DNA of 64,000 nucleotides from CAWIKY01 sp963836905 (GCA_963836905.1 CAWIKY010000007.1:62001-126000); one strand, 5' to 3'; shown: positions 33,143 to 43,908, counted from the stretch's first letter. Program-made: numbers and translations. Notes: generated from the letters alone by a model not told the origin.

Positions 33143-36100
33143 ATGAACCCGGCTTCACTCGCGTTCCGCTACCAACCCGTCGTCTTTCTCGTCGTCGCGC
33201 TGTTGATGGCGTTCGGCGTCTACAGTTATTTCACGCTTCCTGCGCGCGAAGACCCAGAAATCACGATCAAGGATGCTGTGGTTGTGACCGAGTATCCGGG
33301 TCTCGACGCGTCGCGCGTCGAACTCCTGATCTCCAAACCACTTGAGGAAGCGATCATTACGCTCCCCGAACTTAAGGAAGTCACGTCTACATCGATGGAC
33401 GGCATATCCATCATTCATGCGACCGTGCAGGATCAATACACTGAACTCGGGCCGATCTGGGACCAGCTGCAGGAGACAATTACCGAAGCGACCTCGCGTC
33501 TGCCGGAAGGTACACGTACGCCCTTTGTAAACGACGATTTCGGTGATGTTGCCGTTATCACGCTGGCGCTTTACGGCGGCGACTACGCCCTGTCCGATCT
33601 TTACGACTATGCCCAGCATATCCGCGACCAGTTCATCGAGATACCGGGAACCAGAAAGGTCGATATCGTCGGCAACCAGCCGCAACAAATCTTCGTCGAG
33701 TACGAGAACACCGTGCTTGCCGAGTCCGGTCTTACGCCATCGCAAATCGCAAACGCTCTGGCGAGCCAGAATATCATCCGCCCCGGCGGACAGATAGATA
33801 CCGGAGATACTGCCTTTCTTCTGGAGCCGAGCGGTGATTTCGAGTCGCTGGAAGATATAGAAGACGTGCTTGTCAGCGTTCCACAGACGCAAAGTGTCTA
33901 TCGCCTGGGCGACCTTGCAACTGTCAGCCGGGGCTATCTCGATCCTCCGCGCAACAAGGCATTCTACAACGGCAACGAGGCGCTGGTGCTGACCTTGGTG
34001 ATGCAATCTGACCAATCGGTCCTGAACTATTCCAGCCGTGCCGCGGAAAAGATCGAGTCCGTGCGAGCGACTTTGCCGGCCGGCCTGGAGCTGGATGAAA
34101 TCACCTGGCAGGCGGATCAGGTTGAAAACGCCGTCTACGGCGTGTCGATCAATATGCTCCAGACACTCGCAGTCGTCCTTGTGGTCGTGATCATCTTCCT
34201 GGGTATTCGCACGGGCTTGATTGTCGGGTCGATCGTTCCTGCCGTGGTTCTGTCGACCTTGGGGATCATGGGTATATTCGGAATGCAACTTGAGCGTATG
34301 AGCCTGGCGACGCTCATCATCTCGCTCGGGCTGCTGGTAGACAATGGCATTGTCGTCGCCGAGGACTTCAAACGCCGCCTGGAAGACCATGGCGACCGCG
34401 ACAAGGCACTGGCGCAGACAAGCAAGGAACTCGCCTTGCCGCTTCTGTCCTCTTCATTCACCACGATTGTCGTTTTCCTTCCGCTCCTGATCGCCAACAC
34501 CGCGTCCAGCGAATACACCCGGTCGATCTCCCTGGTGGTCCTGATTGCCCTGTCGATCTCATGGGTGTTTGCGATGACCGTGACGACGACACTCTGCTAT
34601 TTCTTCACGAAGGTCGGCAGCGGGTCCGGTGAGACTGGATCCGCGGAAGACAGGAAGAGCCCGGTCGATCGCTTCTTTCTTGCGCTCGAGCGTCTTTATG
34701 GCGGCGTTCTCAAACTCATTTTGAGGTTCCGGATTGTCTATGTAGCGTTGATGATCGCCCTGTTTGTTGGCGGAGGCATGCTTCTCGGCAACGTCCCGAA
34801 GAAGTTCTTCCCGGATAGCGACCGGGCCCAGATGCTGGTCTATGTCGACCTTCCGGCGGGGGTCACATCACGCACGACGTCCGAGCGAATGAAGACAATC
34901 ATGGATGTGGCCCTGGACAAGGAGCGCTATCCGGAAGTGAAAGACCTGGCAGCCTATGTCGGATTTGGCGGCCCGCGTTTCGTTCTTTCTCTCGCCCCCG
35001 TCGACCCGGCTCCCAACAAGGGCTTCATCGTGATCAATGTCACCGATGTCGAAGCGGCCAAAACGCTGGTCCCGAGAACTCCGGAACGATCTGCGACGCG
35101 CCGTCCCGGACGTCAACACGCGCGTCTCGCGAATGTTTCTCGGACCGACCGATCCAAATGTCATCGAGCTTCAGGTGCGCGGTCCGGACGACGACTATAT
35201 CTTTGAGCAGGCCAAACGTCTTGAGCAGATGCTTCTTGAAATTCCCGGAACGATCGACGTCTGGACGGACTGGTACAACAGGACTGAAACCCTCGATGTC
35301 CGCATAGATCAGCAGAGAGCCCGCGCTGCCGGCGTTACGTCCGCGGATGTTTCCCAGGCACTCGCACGGTATGTAAGCGGCACGCCTGTGACCGAGTTTC
35401 GTGACGGTGATGAGGTCATTCCTGTTGTCATGCGCGCCGTTGCGAGCGAACGCAGCAGCCTCGACCGCCTCGCTTCGGTGTCGGTGTATTCCTCGCTGAC
35501 CGGTGCTTCGGTCCCGGTTGATCAGATTGCGACACTCGAACGGACGACGGGATATCCCTTCATTCAGCGCGAGGACCTGATCCGTACGGTAACGGTCGAA
35601 GCCCGCAATCCGACCCTGTCACCGGAAGATATGGTCCCGTTGCTGCAACCGAAAATCGACGCGATGAATCAAGATCTGGCACCGGGGCATTTCGTCGAGT
35701 TCGATGGCGTCATCGACGATACCGGTGAGAGCAACGCAGCCCTCGGCGCGACGGTACCGCTTGTGCTCGGACTGATCTTTCTGTTTCTGACCGTCCAGTT
35801 CAACGGCTTCCGGCGACCCGTCATCCTCCTCTTGTGTCTCCCGTTCGTCGTGATCGGCGCAGCTGTCGGCCTCACCGTAATGCAGGCAAGTTTCGGCTTC
35901 ATGGTAATTCTCAGCCTGTTTGCGCTTGTGGGGATCATCATCAACAACTCGATCGTTCTGCTTGACCGTATCGATATCGAAATCAGTGAAGGCGAGAACG
36001 AGGGTATCGACGCTGTCATCAGCGCCTGCAAACGCCGGTTGCGGCCGATCCTGATGGCGACAATCACAACGATCATCGGACTGCTCCCCCTCATCATTAC

Positions 36101-36284
36101 GAAAGACGTGCTTTTCTACGGAATGGCGTCATCCATCGCGTTCGGTCTGGGCATTGGAACGTTCGTTATTTCACTCGGCCTGACCCCCGTTCTCTACTGC
36201 CTGTTCTTTGGAATCCGGTATGCACCCAAAACGCGCAAGGGACCTCGCAAGACCGGGCTTCTGACCTCTGGAGAACCCGCATGA
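33143..36284 (+). pseudogene. RND efflux permease (AcrB/HAE family), one frameshift
   Basis: Joined length about 1046 residues, normal for the family. The N-terminus (RYQPVVFLVVALLMAFGVYS) is the first helix; the proton-relay helix is LIISLGLLVDNGIVVAEDFK. The second half has LGLIFLFLTVQFNGFRRPVI and ALVGIIINNSIVLLDRIDIE. The frame breaks in the CCC run at 35071-35073. Removing one C turns the end VTDVEAAKTLV into RELRNDLRRAVPDVNTRVSR and the following FLGPTDPN. The pump exports drugs, dyes or metabolites with the proton gradient. The outer-membrane gene starts in its stop codon (ATGA). Confidence 0.92.
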
Positions 36285-37750
36285 TCCGGCTAGCCGTTTG
36301 CCTTGGGGTTTGCGCGTCGGCGCTTTGTGGCTGCGTGCTTGGCCCTGATTACGAGAAGCCCGACGTCCCGGTCGCGGCCGCGTTCGATAGCGCGGCCAGT
36401 CTCGATCCGGACCTCGTGGCGCCCGGTGTCACCGTCGAAGCGGACTGGTGGCGCGGATACGATGATCCGGTCCTCTCCGCGCTGATCGATGACGCTGCGG
36501 CTGGCAATGTTGATCTCGCGCTGGCGGTTTCACGTATCGAACAGGCGCGGCTTGATCGGCGCCTGGTTTCGGCGGCTACTTTTCCGTCGGTCGTTTTCAA
36601 TGGATCCGGGTCGCGCCAGCAGGCAAGCGAAACTCTCGGCGGGCTAGGACCGCCGCCCGGTGCTCCGTCCTTGCAGAATGTCTTCTCGCTCGGTGTGGAT
36701 CTGTCATTCGAAATCGACCTCTTCGGTCGCCTGAAGCGACGCGAAGCGGCGGCCGACCTTCGGATCGAGGCAAGCGAGGAAGACCGGCGCGCTGTAATGG
36801 TGGCAGTCTTTGCGGAAGTCGGACTGGCCTATGCCCGGCTTCGCGGCCTGCAGACCCAATACGATGTGTCCGGTGAGAACGTGGAACTGGCACGGCGTAC
36901 CGCCGAACTCACCCGCTTGATGGTCGCCCAGGATCTTGCGCCGGAGCTGGACCTGCTTCGGGCGCGTGCAGATGTCAGTGAGCTGGAGGCAGGCCGCAAC
37001 GCCCTGCTGGCAGGTCAACGCGCGGCAATCGCCCGCCTCGCCTTGCTCACCGGCAAGCTGCCTGCAGATATAACGGACGACCTTTCGCAACCCGCTCCCC
37101 TGCCCGAAAGCACCGGGCGTATTCCGGTAGGCCTGCCTAGTACGCTCCTGCTGCGACGGCCCGACATCAGGGCCGAGGAACGGCGCCTTGCCGCTGCGAG
37201 TGAAGACATCGGTGCCGAGACCGCTGACCTCTTTCCGAGCTTCAGGCTGACGGGCGGGGCTGGTCTGGGTTCGGCGAATGTCGAGGATCTGTTCGATAAT
37301 GCCAGCCAGACCTGGAACTTCGGCGGCGTCGTCAGATGGCCGATCTTCGATGGCGGTCGTGAACGCATCGACATCGACCGCGCAGAGCTCCTGTACGGTA
37401 CTGCAGGCCTTGAATACCGCAAGGCGGTCCTGACGGCGTTTTCGGAAGTCGAATCCGCCTTGTCGTCGTATGTGTTTCTGGTGAAGGAGCTGAACGCACT
37501 AGAAACCGCGCGGAACGACCGCTTGCGTGCTTATGAACTTGCTGATTTGCGGTTCCGGACGGGCAATGATTCTCTCTTTCCAGCCCTGGAAGCCCTGCGT
37601 CGCCTGACCGGATTGAAAGCCGAAATCGCGATGAAATCGCAGGATGTGCTGGATGCGCAGATCATGGTCTATCGCTCTCTCGGAGGTGGCTGGCAGACCT
37701 ATGCGCCAGTTGAGACGCCGCTGACGAGCAATAGCCAAAACGGAAGATGA
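36281..37750 (+). CDS. Outer-membrane efflux channel, NodT/OprM family
   Basis: 489 residues, lipoprotein signal with lipobox (LCGC, Cys18). Two TolC-type repeats are visible, each with the pattern PDIRAEERRLAAASEDIGAE / DLALAVSRIEQARLDRRLV and the turn motifs FPSVVFNGSG and FPSFRLTGGAG. The C-terminus has WPIFDGGRERIDIDRAEL. It forms the trimeric channel of the tripartite pump. Overlap with the permease (ATGA) shows translational coupling. It ends the operon. Confidence 0.92.
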   Translation: MIRLAVCLGVCASALCGCVLGPDYEKPDVPVAAAFDSAASLDPDLVAPGVTVEADWWRGYDDPVLSALIDDAAAGNVDLALAVSRIEQARLDRRLVSAATFPSVVFNGSGSRQQASETLGGLGPPPGAPSLQNVFSLGVDLSFEIDLFGRLKRREAAADLRIEASEEDRRAVMVAVFAEVGLAYARLRGLQTQYDVSGENVELARRTAELTRLMVAQDLAPELDLLRARADVSELEAGRNALLAGQRAAIARLALLTGKLPADITDDLSQPAPLPESTGRIPVGLPSTLLLRRPDIRAEERRLAAASEDIGAETADLFPSFRLTGGAGLGSANVEDLFDNASQTWNFGGVVRWPIFDGGRERIDIDRAELLYGTAGLEYRKAVLTAFSEVESALSSYVFLVKELNALETARNDRLRAYELADLRFRTGNDSLFPALEALRRLTGLKAEIAMKSQDVLDAQIMVYRSLGGGWQTYAPVETPLTSNSQNGR

Positions 37751-38182
37751 TCGGTTTCAATGGCGCTGGGGCGGTACCGGCTAGCGGCTAGCGGCTGATC
37801 AGAACCGCGTCCGGACGGCGCGTACGGGAATCGAATCTACCTTTCAGCCCGACCGGTCAGCGAACCGCTTCGCGCCCAGCAGTGAACACCCGTATCGAAA
37901 GGCAGGCTCGATCCGGTTGAGTAAACTGTCCGGCGCACGCTCCAGTGCAAGAGGTAAGAAACCAGTTTTCCCGGCCGTATTTTTTCTTTCCGCCGTGCTC
38001 GACGGTAGCATTGATTAATTTGCTCGGACAAGTAACTGAAAACATGCGCGTTCAAAATGACAGAATTCAGACAAGTATTCAGCCAACGGAAGACGCGTCT
38101 TAAAAGGTTCGCCGTAGTGTCACTGCAATATCACTGAGTTGCCCCAAGCCACCGAAAATTCCATCGGAAAAAGGGGCTCAAC
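37751..38182. other. 432-bp spacer upstream of a TonB-dependent receptor
   Basis: I see no gene here. A 7-bp word (GGCTAGC) is repeated almost three times at 37779-37799, just beyond the efflux operon. The last 170 bp are AT-richer and should hold the receptor promoter. A short open frame on the minus strand (38055-37837) lacks a ribosome site and protein character. Confidence 0.5.
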
Positions 38183-40771
38183 ATGTCGAAATTCGCAGCG
38201 TCAACGGCTTGCAGCATCATCGCACTCGCCGCCGCAACAAGCGCCGCCGCGCAGACAGAAACTACAGGCGCGGACGAGCAAAGGCTCGATACCGTCGAGG
38301 TCTATGGCCAGGCACTCTCGCAACAGCGCGCCATTGAAGCCAAACGCAATGCGGACGTCATTATCGACGCGGTATCGCAGGACGATATCGGACGGTTGCC
38401 TGACCTGAACATCGCTCAGGCCGTTGTCCGCATACCGGGAGCCGCGGTGCAGAACGATCAGGGCGAGGCCCGTTTCCCGATCATTCGTGGCCTGAACGCA
38501 ACCTATAACCGGACAACGATTGATGGCGGCATTGTCGCCTCCCCCGAGCGTGGCGGGCTAGGCCGCGCCGTTCCGCTCGACTTGATCCCGGCATCGCTGG
38601 TCTCGCGCGTTGAAGTCCGCAAATCGATCACGCCAGAGCTTGATCACAATGCGATCGGTGGCACGATCAATCTGGTTACGCGCAGCGCCTTCGATCAGGC
38701 CGAGCCTTTCTTCAATGGTCAGGTCTTTATCGGCGAATTCGAGCAGTCCGGCGAAGGCACGACGCTGGATGGCGACGACAAGGAAACCACCTGGCGCGCG
38801 AACTTCGCCACCGGCATGCAGTTCGGTCAGGACGACCAGTTCGGCGTGGTGTTTGGCTTCGACTACTCAAACCGGAACTTCTTCATTCCACAGATTGAAG
38901 TCGACGATGCCGACTATACCGAATTCAATGCCACGGGACAGAATGTTGGTCTTGGCAATGGCAATGGCATCGTTGTTCCGACGAACACACGCCAGTTCTT
39001 CTATAACAATACCCGTGAGCGGATCGGCGTGATCGCCAAGGGGGAATGGCGGCCGATGGAAACGTTCAACGCCGAACTTGCCATCGCGTACAATCAGTAC
39101 AATGACGATGAACGGCGCGACGAACAGACCTACGAACTTGGGACCAGCGGCGCGTCCAGCCAGCCAACCACCATCCGCGACCAGACGCCGACCTCCGGCA
39201 TCACCGATACCGGGTTCGGCTTTATCGGGATCGGCCGGTTCGTTCTGGACCGGGAAATCTTCAATCTGCGCGGCCGCGCCGACTGGCAGTTTGCCCCGGA
39301 CTGGAACCTCGAACTGCAGGCGGTCTACACGACTGCGGAACTGGACAACCCGGAGGTTACCGAAGGCTTCCGGACTGGAACGGGGTTTGGCGCGCGCTAT
39401 GACACGACGAACATCTTCAATACGATCCAGCCGCTTGATCCTGCCGCGTACTTCAATCCGGCCAGCTATGCGTTTGTAAACCGGGGCGTACTCGCGCGCT
39501 TTGCGGAGGATGACATTCAGGAATACAAGGCCGATCTGGACTGGGATGCCCCGGCACTGGAGAACTTCACCTTCGGGGCAGGTCTTCTCTACCGTACCGG
39601 AGAGAAGACCGAAGGGCTCAGCTTCGAACGCTTTGTCGCCGGACCCGGCGTCACCTACACGCTGGACAGGGTTGCAGACGGGGCCTTGTCAGGCGTCGAC
39701 TTTCAGGGCGGATACCGCTTCCCGAACCGTATCTCCATTCCGGCCTCGGACGGTGTGGCGCAGAGCGGCGATCTGGTCAGCGCGTTGACGACCTCGAACG
39801 GCTCGACGGCAACCGAGGACGTTACCGCCGGCTATCTTATGTCGATGTTCAAGTCCGGCGCGTGGACGGTCACCGGTGGCCTTCGATATGAACAGACCGA
39901 GTATGAGGGCGCACCCAATGGTGGTGCGAGCGTCTCCGGAGAGTATTCCGACCTCCTGCCCTCCATCAATGTTCGCTATAACGTGACCGACAATATCGTG
40001 CTGCGCGGGGCCGCATCACGGACCCTCGGGCGGCCCGATCTCAATCTGCTCACGCGGGGTATTTCGATCAATACCGCCGACAACACCATTTCCCGTTCCA
40101 ATCCTGATCTCGAACCGCGCAAATCGGACAATTTCGATCTTTCCGCCGAATGGTATGTGGGTGACGGGATCATCTCCGCGGGTGTGTTCTACAAGGATAT
40201 CTCCAACGAGATCTTCACCCAGACGACAACCGGACCAATCACGGTGGACGGAGTCACCTATGATGCGGTGACCCAACCGGAGAATGCCGAAAGCGCCGAG
40301 ATCACCGGGTTCGAGGCGCAGGTGCAGCAGACATTCTCCTTCCTGCCGGCACCATTCAACGGGCTCGGCATGTCAGCGAACATCACACTTCTTGATACCG
40401 AATTCGCGGTGCCGCTATCGAATGGTGGATCGCGGGTGACCGGCTTCTTCCAGCAGCCCGATACGACCTACAACCTGACTGCCTTCTACGCGACCGAGAC
40501 CTTCGAGCTTCGTGCCTCGTACAATTACACCGACGACTTCATCGACCTGATCGAAGCCGATGATCCCAATCTCGACGAGTACTGGGACTCTCGTGAAACC
40601 GTCGACCTGCAGGCCCGCTTCAACGCCACGCCGCGTATCACGCTGATTGGCGAGGTACAGAACCTGACCGATGCCGGCAGACGGGAACTAACCGGGCCGG
40701 GCGCACAGTTCCTGCAGGAAGACGCCGTGTTCGGCCGGACATTCTGGATTGGCCTGTCGGCCAGCTTCTGA
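38183..40771 (+). CDS. TonB-dependent receptor, Caulobacter type
   Basis: 862 residues with a signal peptide (MSKFAASTACSIIALAAATS). The TonB-box/plug region is typical of carbohydrate-type receptors of Caulobacterales: SQQRAIEAKRNADVIIDAVS followed by DDIGRLPDLNIAQAVVRIPG. The plug continues with FPIIRGLNATYNRTTIDGG and VEVRKSITPELDHNAIGGTI. A 22-strand barrel follows with the usual alternating aromatic residues, closing with FWIGLSASF (terminal Phe). The ligand is unknown. The stop overlaps the start of the next gene by one base (TGATG), so the two are co-translated. Confidence 0.93.
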   Translation: MSKFAASTACSIIALAAATSAAAQTETTGADEQRLDTVEVYGQALSQQRAIEAKRNADVIIDAVSQDDIGRLPDLNIAQAVVRIPGAAVQNDQGEARFPIIRGLNATYNRTTIDGGIVASPERGGLGRAVPLDLIPASLVSRVEVRKSITPELDHNAIGGTINLVTRSAFDQAEPFFNGQVFIGEFEQSGEGTTLDGDDKETTWRANFATGMQFGQDDQFGVVFGFDYSNRNFFIPQIEVDDADYTEFNATGQNVGLGNGNGIVVPTNTRQFFYNNTRERIGVIAKGEWRPMETFNAELAIAYNQYNDDERRDEQTYELGTSGASSQPTTIRDQTPTSGITDTGFGFIGIGRFVLDREIFNLRGRADWQFAPDWNLELQAVYTTAELDNPEVTEGFRTGTGFGARYDTTNIFNTIQPLDPAAYFNPASYAFVNRGVLARFAEDDIQEYKADLDWDAPALENFTFGAGLLYRTGEKTEGLSFERFVAGPGVTYTLDRVADGALSGVDFQGGYRFPNRISIPASDGVAQSGDLVSALTTSNGSTATEDVTAGYLMSMFKSGAWTVTGGLRYEQTEYEGAPNGGASVSGEYSDLLPSINVRYNVTDNIVLRGAASRTLGRPDLNLLTRGISINTADNTISRSNPDLEPRKSDNFDLSAEWYVGDGIISAGVFYKDISNEIFTQTTTGPITVDGVTYDAVTQPENAESAEITGFEAQVQQTFSFLPAPFNGLGMSANITLLDTEFAVPLSNGGSRVTGFFQQPDTTYNLTAFYATETFELRASYNYTDDFIDLIEADDPNLDEYWDSRETVDLQARFNATPRITLIGEVQNLTDAGRRELTGPGAQFLQEDAVFGRTFWIGLSASF

Positions 40772-41688
40772 TGCGGAGATTGATCATGCGACCTGGCAGA
40801 AGTCTTGCCGCGACCTGCGCGCTGCTCGCCCTCACGAGCGGCGCGTCGGCTCAAGCGTTCAATTATCGCGATATTCCAGCTTATGAAGCACCGGTGCCGC
40901 TGGAATTAACCGCCGAACCCATACAGCGGTGGTCTGCCCCTGAAGCGCGCCAGGGGGCAGCCGCGCTTGGCGATTCGGTCTATGCCATCGTCAACCATGT
41001 GATTGGTCGCTATGACAAGGCGACCGGCACGTTGCAGGCCCGGTGGATCGGTCCGCGGGGAGGCCTCATTCGTCACCTCAATTCCTGCTTCGGCGAAGGC
41101 GACCGCTTGCTGTGCGCCAACTCGAACCATCCGGAAGTGCCGATGGCATCCTCCATCGAGATCTTCGACGCAGAGACGCTGGCGCATGTCGAAAGCAAAA
41201 GCCTCGGCATCATGGACGAGGGCTCGCTGGTCTGGTTCGACCGGCTTGAGGATGGATGGATTGTCGGTTTTGCGCACTACAACGACGAGACAGGTCTTCC
41301 GTTCAAGACCAACGCCTATGCCGGTGTCTATACCTTTGACGCCGAGTGGCGCAAAACGGGCGGATGGATGCTACCCGGAGCGCTCGTCGAGAAGATGGCC
41401 CCGCAGGCCGCTTCCGGCGGCGCACTCGGAGCTGACGGGCTTCTCTATGTCATGGGCCATGACCTGCCGGAAATGTATGTGTTGGCCAAGCCCAAGATGG
41501 GGCCGAAGCTGATACATGTCGCAACGATTGCTATCGAGGCGGAAGGACAGGCATTTGCCTTCGATCCGGAAGACAAGCGGACCGTTTACGCCATCTCACG
41601 CCCGAACGGCGAGATACGGTCCTTCAGCCTGCCGGAGATTCCCGCACAGGCCGTATTGAACGCCAATGCCATGCCGTTCGACGACTAG
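40771..41688 (+). CDS. Secreted beta-propeller-like protein coupled to the TonB receptor
   Basis: 305 residues (or 300 from the ATG at 40786) with a signal peptide (RSLAATCALLALTSGASAQA). The body is strand-rich with repeated patterns such as GDSVYAIVNHVIGRYDKATG, IEIFDAETLAHVES, GVYTFDAEWRKTGGW and DKRTVYAISRPNGEIRSF, suggesting a WD40/NHL-like propeller. I do not recognise a named family. Its one-base overlap with the receptor gene implies that the two work on the same substrate, for instance as a periplasmic binding or processing partner. Confidence 0.75.
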   Translation: MRRLIMRPGRSLAATCALLALTSGASAQAFNYRDIPAYEAPVPLELTAEPIQRWSAPEARQGAAALGDSVYAIVNHVIGRYDKATGTLQARWIGPRGGLIRHLNSCFGEGDRLLCANSNHPEVPMASSIEIFDAETLAHVESKSLGIMDEGSLVWFDRLEDGWIVGFAHYNDETGLPFKTNAYAGVYTFDAEWRKTGGWMLPGALVEKMAPQAASGGALGADGLLYVMGHDLPEMYVLAKPKMGPKLIHVATIAIEAEGQAFAFDPEDKRTVYAISRPNGEIRSFSLPEIPAQAVLNANAMPFDD

Positions 41689-41839
41689 CGGAGCGCAGGT
41701 GGACCGGTCGGTTGCGCGGCTCACTTTTCGCGCTTGGCTTCACCGCTGCGGGTGATGTGGCCCGACCGGGATTGCGGCAGGGTTGGCTCGACACTCCGGC
41801 GTGCCGCGGTCGTTCGCTGCACCAGACAGGCGCAAACCC

Positions 41840-42592
41840 ATGACGTATCGATCACCCCTTGCGGTAGCCGCCTTGGCCATAACGCTTGGCCTCTGCGCCG
41901 CACCGGTCGCGGCATCGACCGACGCATACGAAACGGCAAATGCCGCATACGATGCAGGCGACTATTCAGCTGCCCTCGAAAACTATCGTATTGCAGCGGC
42001 GACCGGTGATGCGAACGCCCGGAACGCTATCGGGACCATGTACGCCAATGGTCAAGGCGTTCCCGTTGATCATGTCGAAGCGCTGAAATGGTACCGTATG
42101 GCCGCGGATCAGAACCATGCGGTCGCGCAAAATAATCTTGGCAGCGCCTATGAACTCGGAAACGGGGTCACACAATCCTACGCAGGCGCACTGGTCTGGT
42201 ATCGCAAGGCCGTCGAACAGGGCCAGGACAACGCGCAATACAATCTGGGCCGGATGTATTCGAGTGGGCTGGGTGTCCATGCCGATCCGGTCGAAGCGAC
42301 GCGGCTCTACAGGCTGGCCGCAGCGCAAGGCAACGCGGACGCGCAGTTCAATGCGGGCAATGCGGCTTTCAATGGCGTCGGGACGGAAAAGTCCGTCCCC
42401 GAAGCGCTGGACTGGTACACAAGAGCAGCGAACCAGGACCATGTCGCGGCCGCCTTCAATCTCGGCGTCATAAACCTGAACGGTATGGGCATTCCCGCTG
42501 ACCGTGACGCTGCGATCTCATGGTTTCGCAAGGCCGCCGCGCTCGGCAATGAGCAGGCGGCGGCGGTGCTTGCCGACGTCGCCGCCAAATGA
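41840..42592 (+). CDS. Secreted Sel1-repeat protein
   Basis: 250 residues from the ATG at 41840 with signal peptide (AVAALAITLGLCAAPVAAS). About six Sel1 units follow without a break from residue 30 to the end; each has the A-x-x-W-Y/L-x-x-A-A and N-x-G-x-x-Y-x-x-G-x-G-V pattern (for example ALKWYRMAADQNHAVAQNNL). It is a pure repeat solenoid, unlike the first Sel1 protein in the window. It is convergent with the GST gene, 4 bp apart. Binding partner unknown. Confidence 0.88.
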   Translation: MTYRSPLAVAALAITLGLCAAPVAASTDAYETANAAYDAGDYSAALENYRIAAATGDANARNAIGTMYANGQGVPVDHVEALKWYRMAADQNHAVAQNNLGSAYELGNGVTQSYAGALVWYRKAVEQGQDNAQYNLGRMYSSGLGVHADPVEATRLYRLAAAQGNADAQFNAGNAAFNGVGTEKSVPEALDWYTRAANQDHVAAAFNLGVINLNGMGIPADRDAAISWFRKAAALGNEQAAAVLADVAAK

Positions 42593-42596
42593 ACGG

Positions 42597-43469
42597 CTAG
42601 TCGTCCTTCGGGGCCAGCTTGTCAGCGGTCTTCATGTCGAAGTCGCTGGCATCATGGCGCTCATGCAGCTGGCTGGACGGCTCACCGAAGGTGCGATTGA
42701 CCATCCGTCCGCGCTTGAAGGCGGGCCGCGCCATCAACTGGTCGGTCCAGCGGATGACATTGGTGTATTCGTGCACGCTGAGAAACTCGGCGGCGTCATA
42801 GAGCACGCCCTTGGCCAGCGCGCCATACCAGGGCGCAATCGCCATGTCGGCAATGGAATACTCCGTTCCGGCCATGAACTCATGTATCCCAAGACGGGTA
42901 TCCAGCACATGCAACTGGCGCTTCACTTCCATCGCATAGCGGTTGATCGGGTATTCGTATTTCTCCGGCGCATAGGCGTAGAAATGCCCGAAGCCGCCGC
43001 CCAGAAGCGGCGCGCTGCCCATCTGCCAGAACAGCCATGAGAGCGCCTCGGTGCGCGCGCGATGGTCCGTTGGAAGGAAGGCTTCGAACTTCTCTGCGAG
43101 GTAAAGAAGGATAGACGCGGATTCAAACACGCGTTGCGGTTCACCGTCCACCGAATGGTCCATGAGTGCCGGAATCTTGGAGTTCGGGTTGGCACCGACA
43201 AAGCCGGAGGTGAACTGGTCGCCCTCACCGATATTGATCAGCCAGGCATCGTATTCCGCGCCAGTGTGACCGGCAGCCAGAAGCTCCTCCAGCATGACCG
43301 TGACCTTCACCCCGTTTGGTGTTCCCAGCGAATAAAGCTGCAGCGGGTGCTCGCCGACGGGCAGATCCTTCTGCGAGGTCGCGCCGGAAACGGGCCGGTT
43401 GATTTTGGCAAACCGGCCACCGCTTTCCTTGTCCCAGGTCCAGACTTTCGGGGGCGTATATTCGGTCAT
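42597..43469 (-). CDS. yghU: YghU-type glutathione S-transferase
   Basis: 290 residues, longer than ordinary GSTs because of the N-terminal extension WTWDKESGGRFAKINRPVSG, which is specific to the YghU/YfcG nu-class. The thioredoxin-like domain has LYSLGTPNGVKVTVMLEELL (the TPNG motif), NPNSKIPAL and FESASILLYLAEK. The helical domain has YSIADMAIAPWY. These enzymes bind two glutathiones and reduce disulfides or peroxides. Convergent with the Sel1 gene and 106 bp from the HxlR gene on the same strand. Confidence 0.92.
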   Translation of the reverse strand: MTEYTPPKVWTWDKESGGRFAKINRPVSGATSQKDLPVGEHPLQLYSLGTPNGVKVTVMLEELLAAGHTGAEYDAWLINIGEGDQFTSGFVGANPNSKIPALMDHSVDGEPQRVFESASILLYLAEKFEAFLPTDHRARTEALSWLFWQMGSAPLLGGGFGHFYAYAPEKYEYPINRYAMEVKRQLHVLDTRLGIHEFMAGTEYSIADMAIAPWYGALAKGVLYDAAEFLSVHEYTNVIRWTDQLMARPAFKRGRMVNRTFGEPSSQLHERHDASDFDMKTADKLAPKDD

Positions 43470-43575
43470 GACGGGGTCCTCTCACAGCTGGCAGGTTCGC
43501 CTCGACGCGATATAAGGACGACGACCGGCGATAGCGATAGATTGCAGGGCAAAGCACGTCCCTGCCGACATCAAT

Positions 43576-43908
43576 TCAGGAGGCCTGAACATCGATAGCC
43601 CACCGGTTCGCCCAATCATCCAGCGGTGAAAGCAACGCTGCCATTTCGCGGCCTTTATCGCTGAGTACATAGCCGGACTCCGCGAGCGTAACCAGATCGA
43701 GCTCACGAAGGTCCTTGAGACGCGCGTTCAGAATACTCGGAGAGACGTTCTCGCAGTTTGCGCGCAAGGTTCTGAAGGTCGATGGGCCGCTTCGAGAAAG
43801 CTCCCAGATGATCCGTAGTGTCCATTTCTTTCCGAGATGGTCAAGCAAGACCATAATGGGCCGACCGGTTGTAGACCCTCGAACCGGATGGCCGGGAAGT
43901 TTCGTCAT
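43576..43908 (-). CDS. HxlR family transcriptional regulator
   Basis: 110 residues, a winged helix: LLDHLGKKWTLRIIWELSRS (20-39), TFRTLRANCENVSPSILNAR (recognition helix), LKDLRELDLVTLAESGYVLS (wing). It has one cysteine (in NCENVS), and not the usual N-terminal redox Cys of HypR-like members. It is divergent from a carboxymuconolactone decarboxylase-family gene across 69 bp that contain two matching palindromes, so it very probably controls that gene and itself. Confidence 0.88.
   Translation of the reverse strand: MTKLPGHPVRGSTTGRPIMVLLDHLGKKWTLRIIWELSRSGPSTFRTLRANCENVSPSILNARLKDLRELDLVTLAESGYVLSDKGREMAALLSPLDDWANRWAIDVQAS

Noticed and set aside
33155..34390. 411-codon open frame on the minus strand opposite the RND permease
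   Set aside because: Shadow of the permease; composition is His/Arg/Asp-rich as expected for reversed GC-rich codons.
37837..38055. 72-codon minus-strand ORF upstream of the TonB receptor
   Set aside because: No ribosome site, and unlike any protein; it lies in a likely promoter region.
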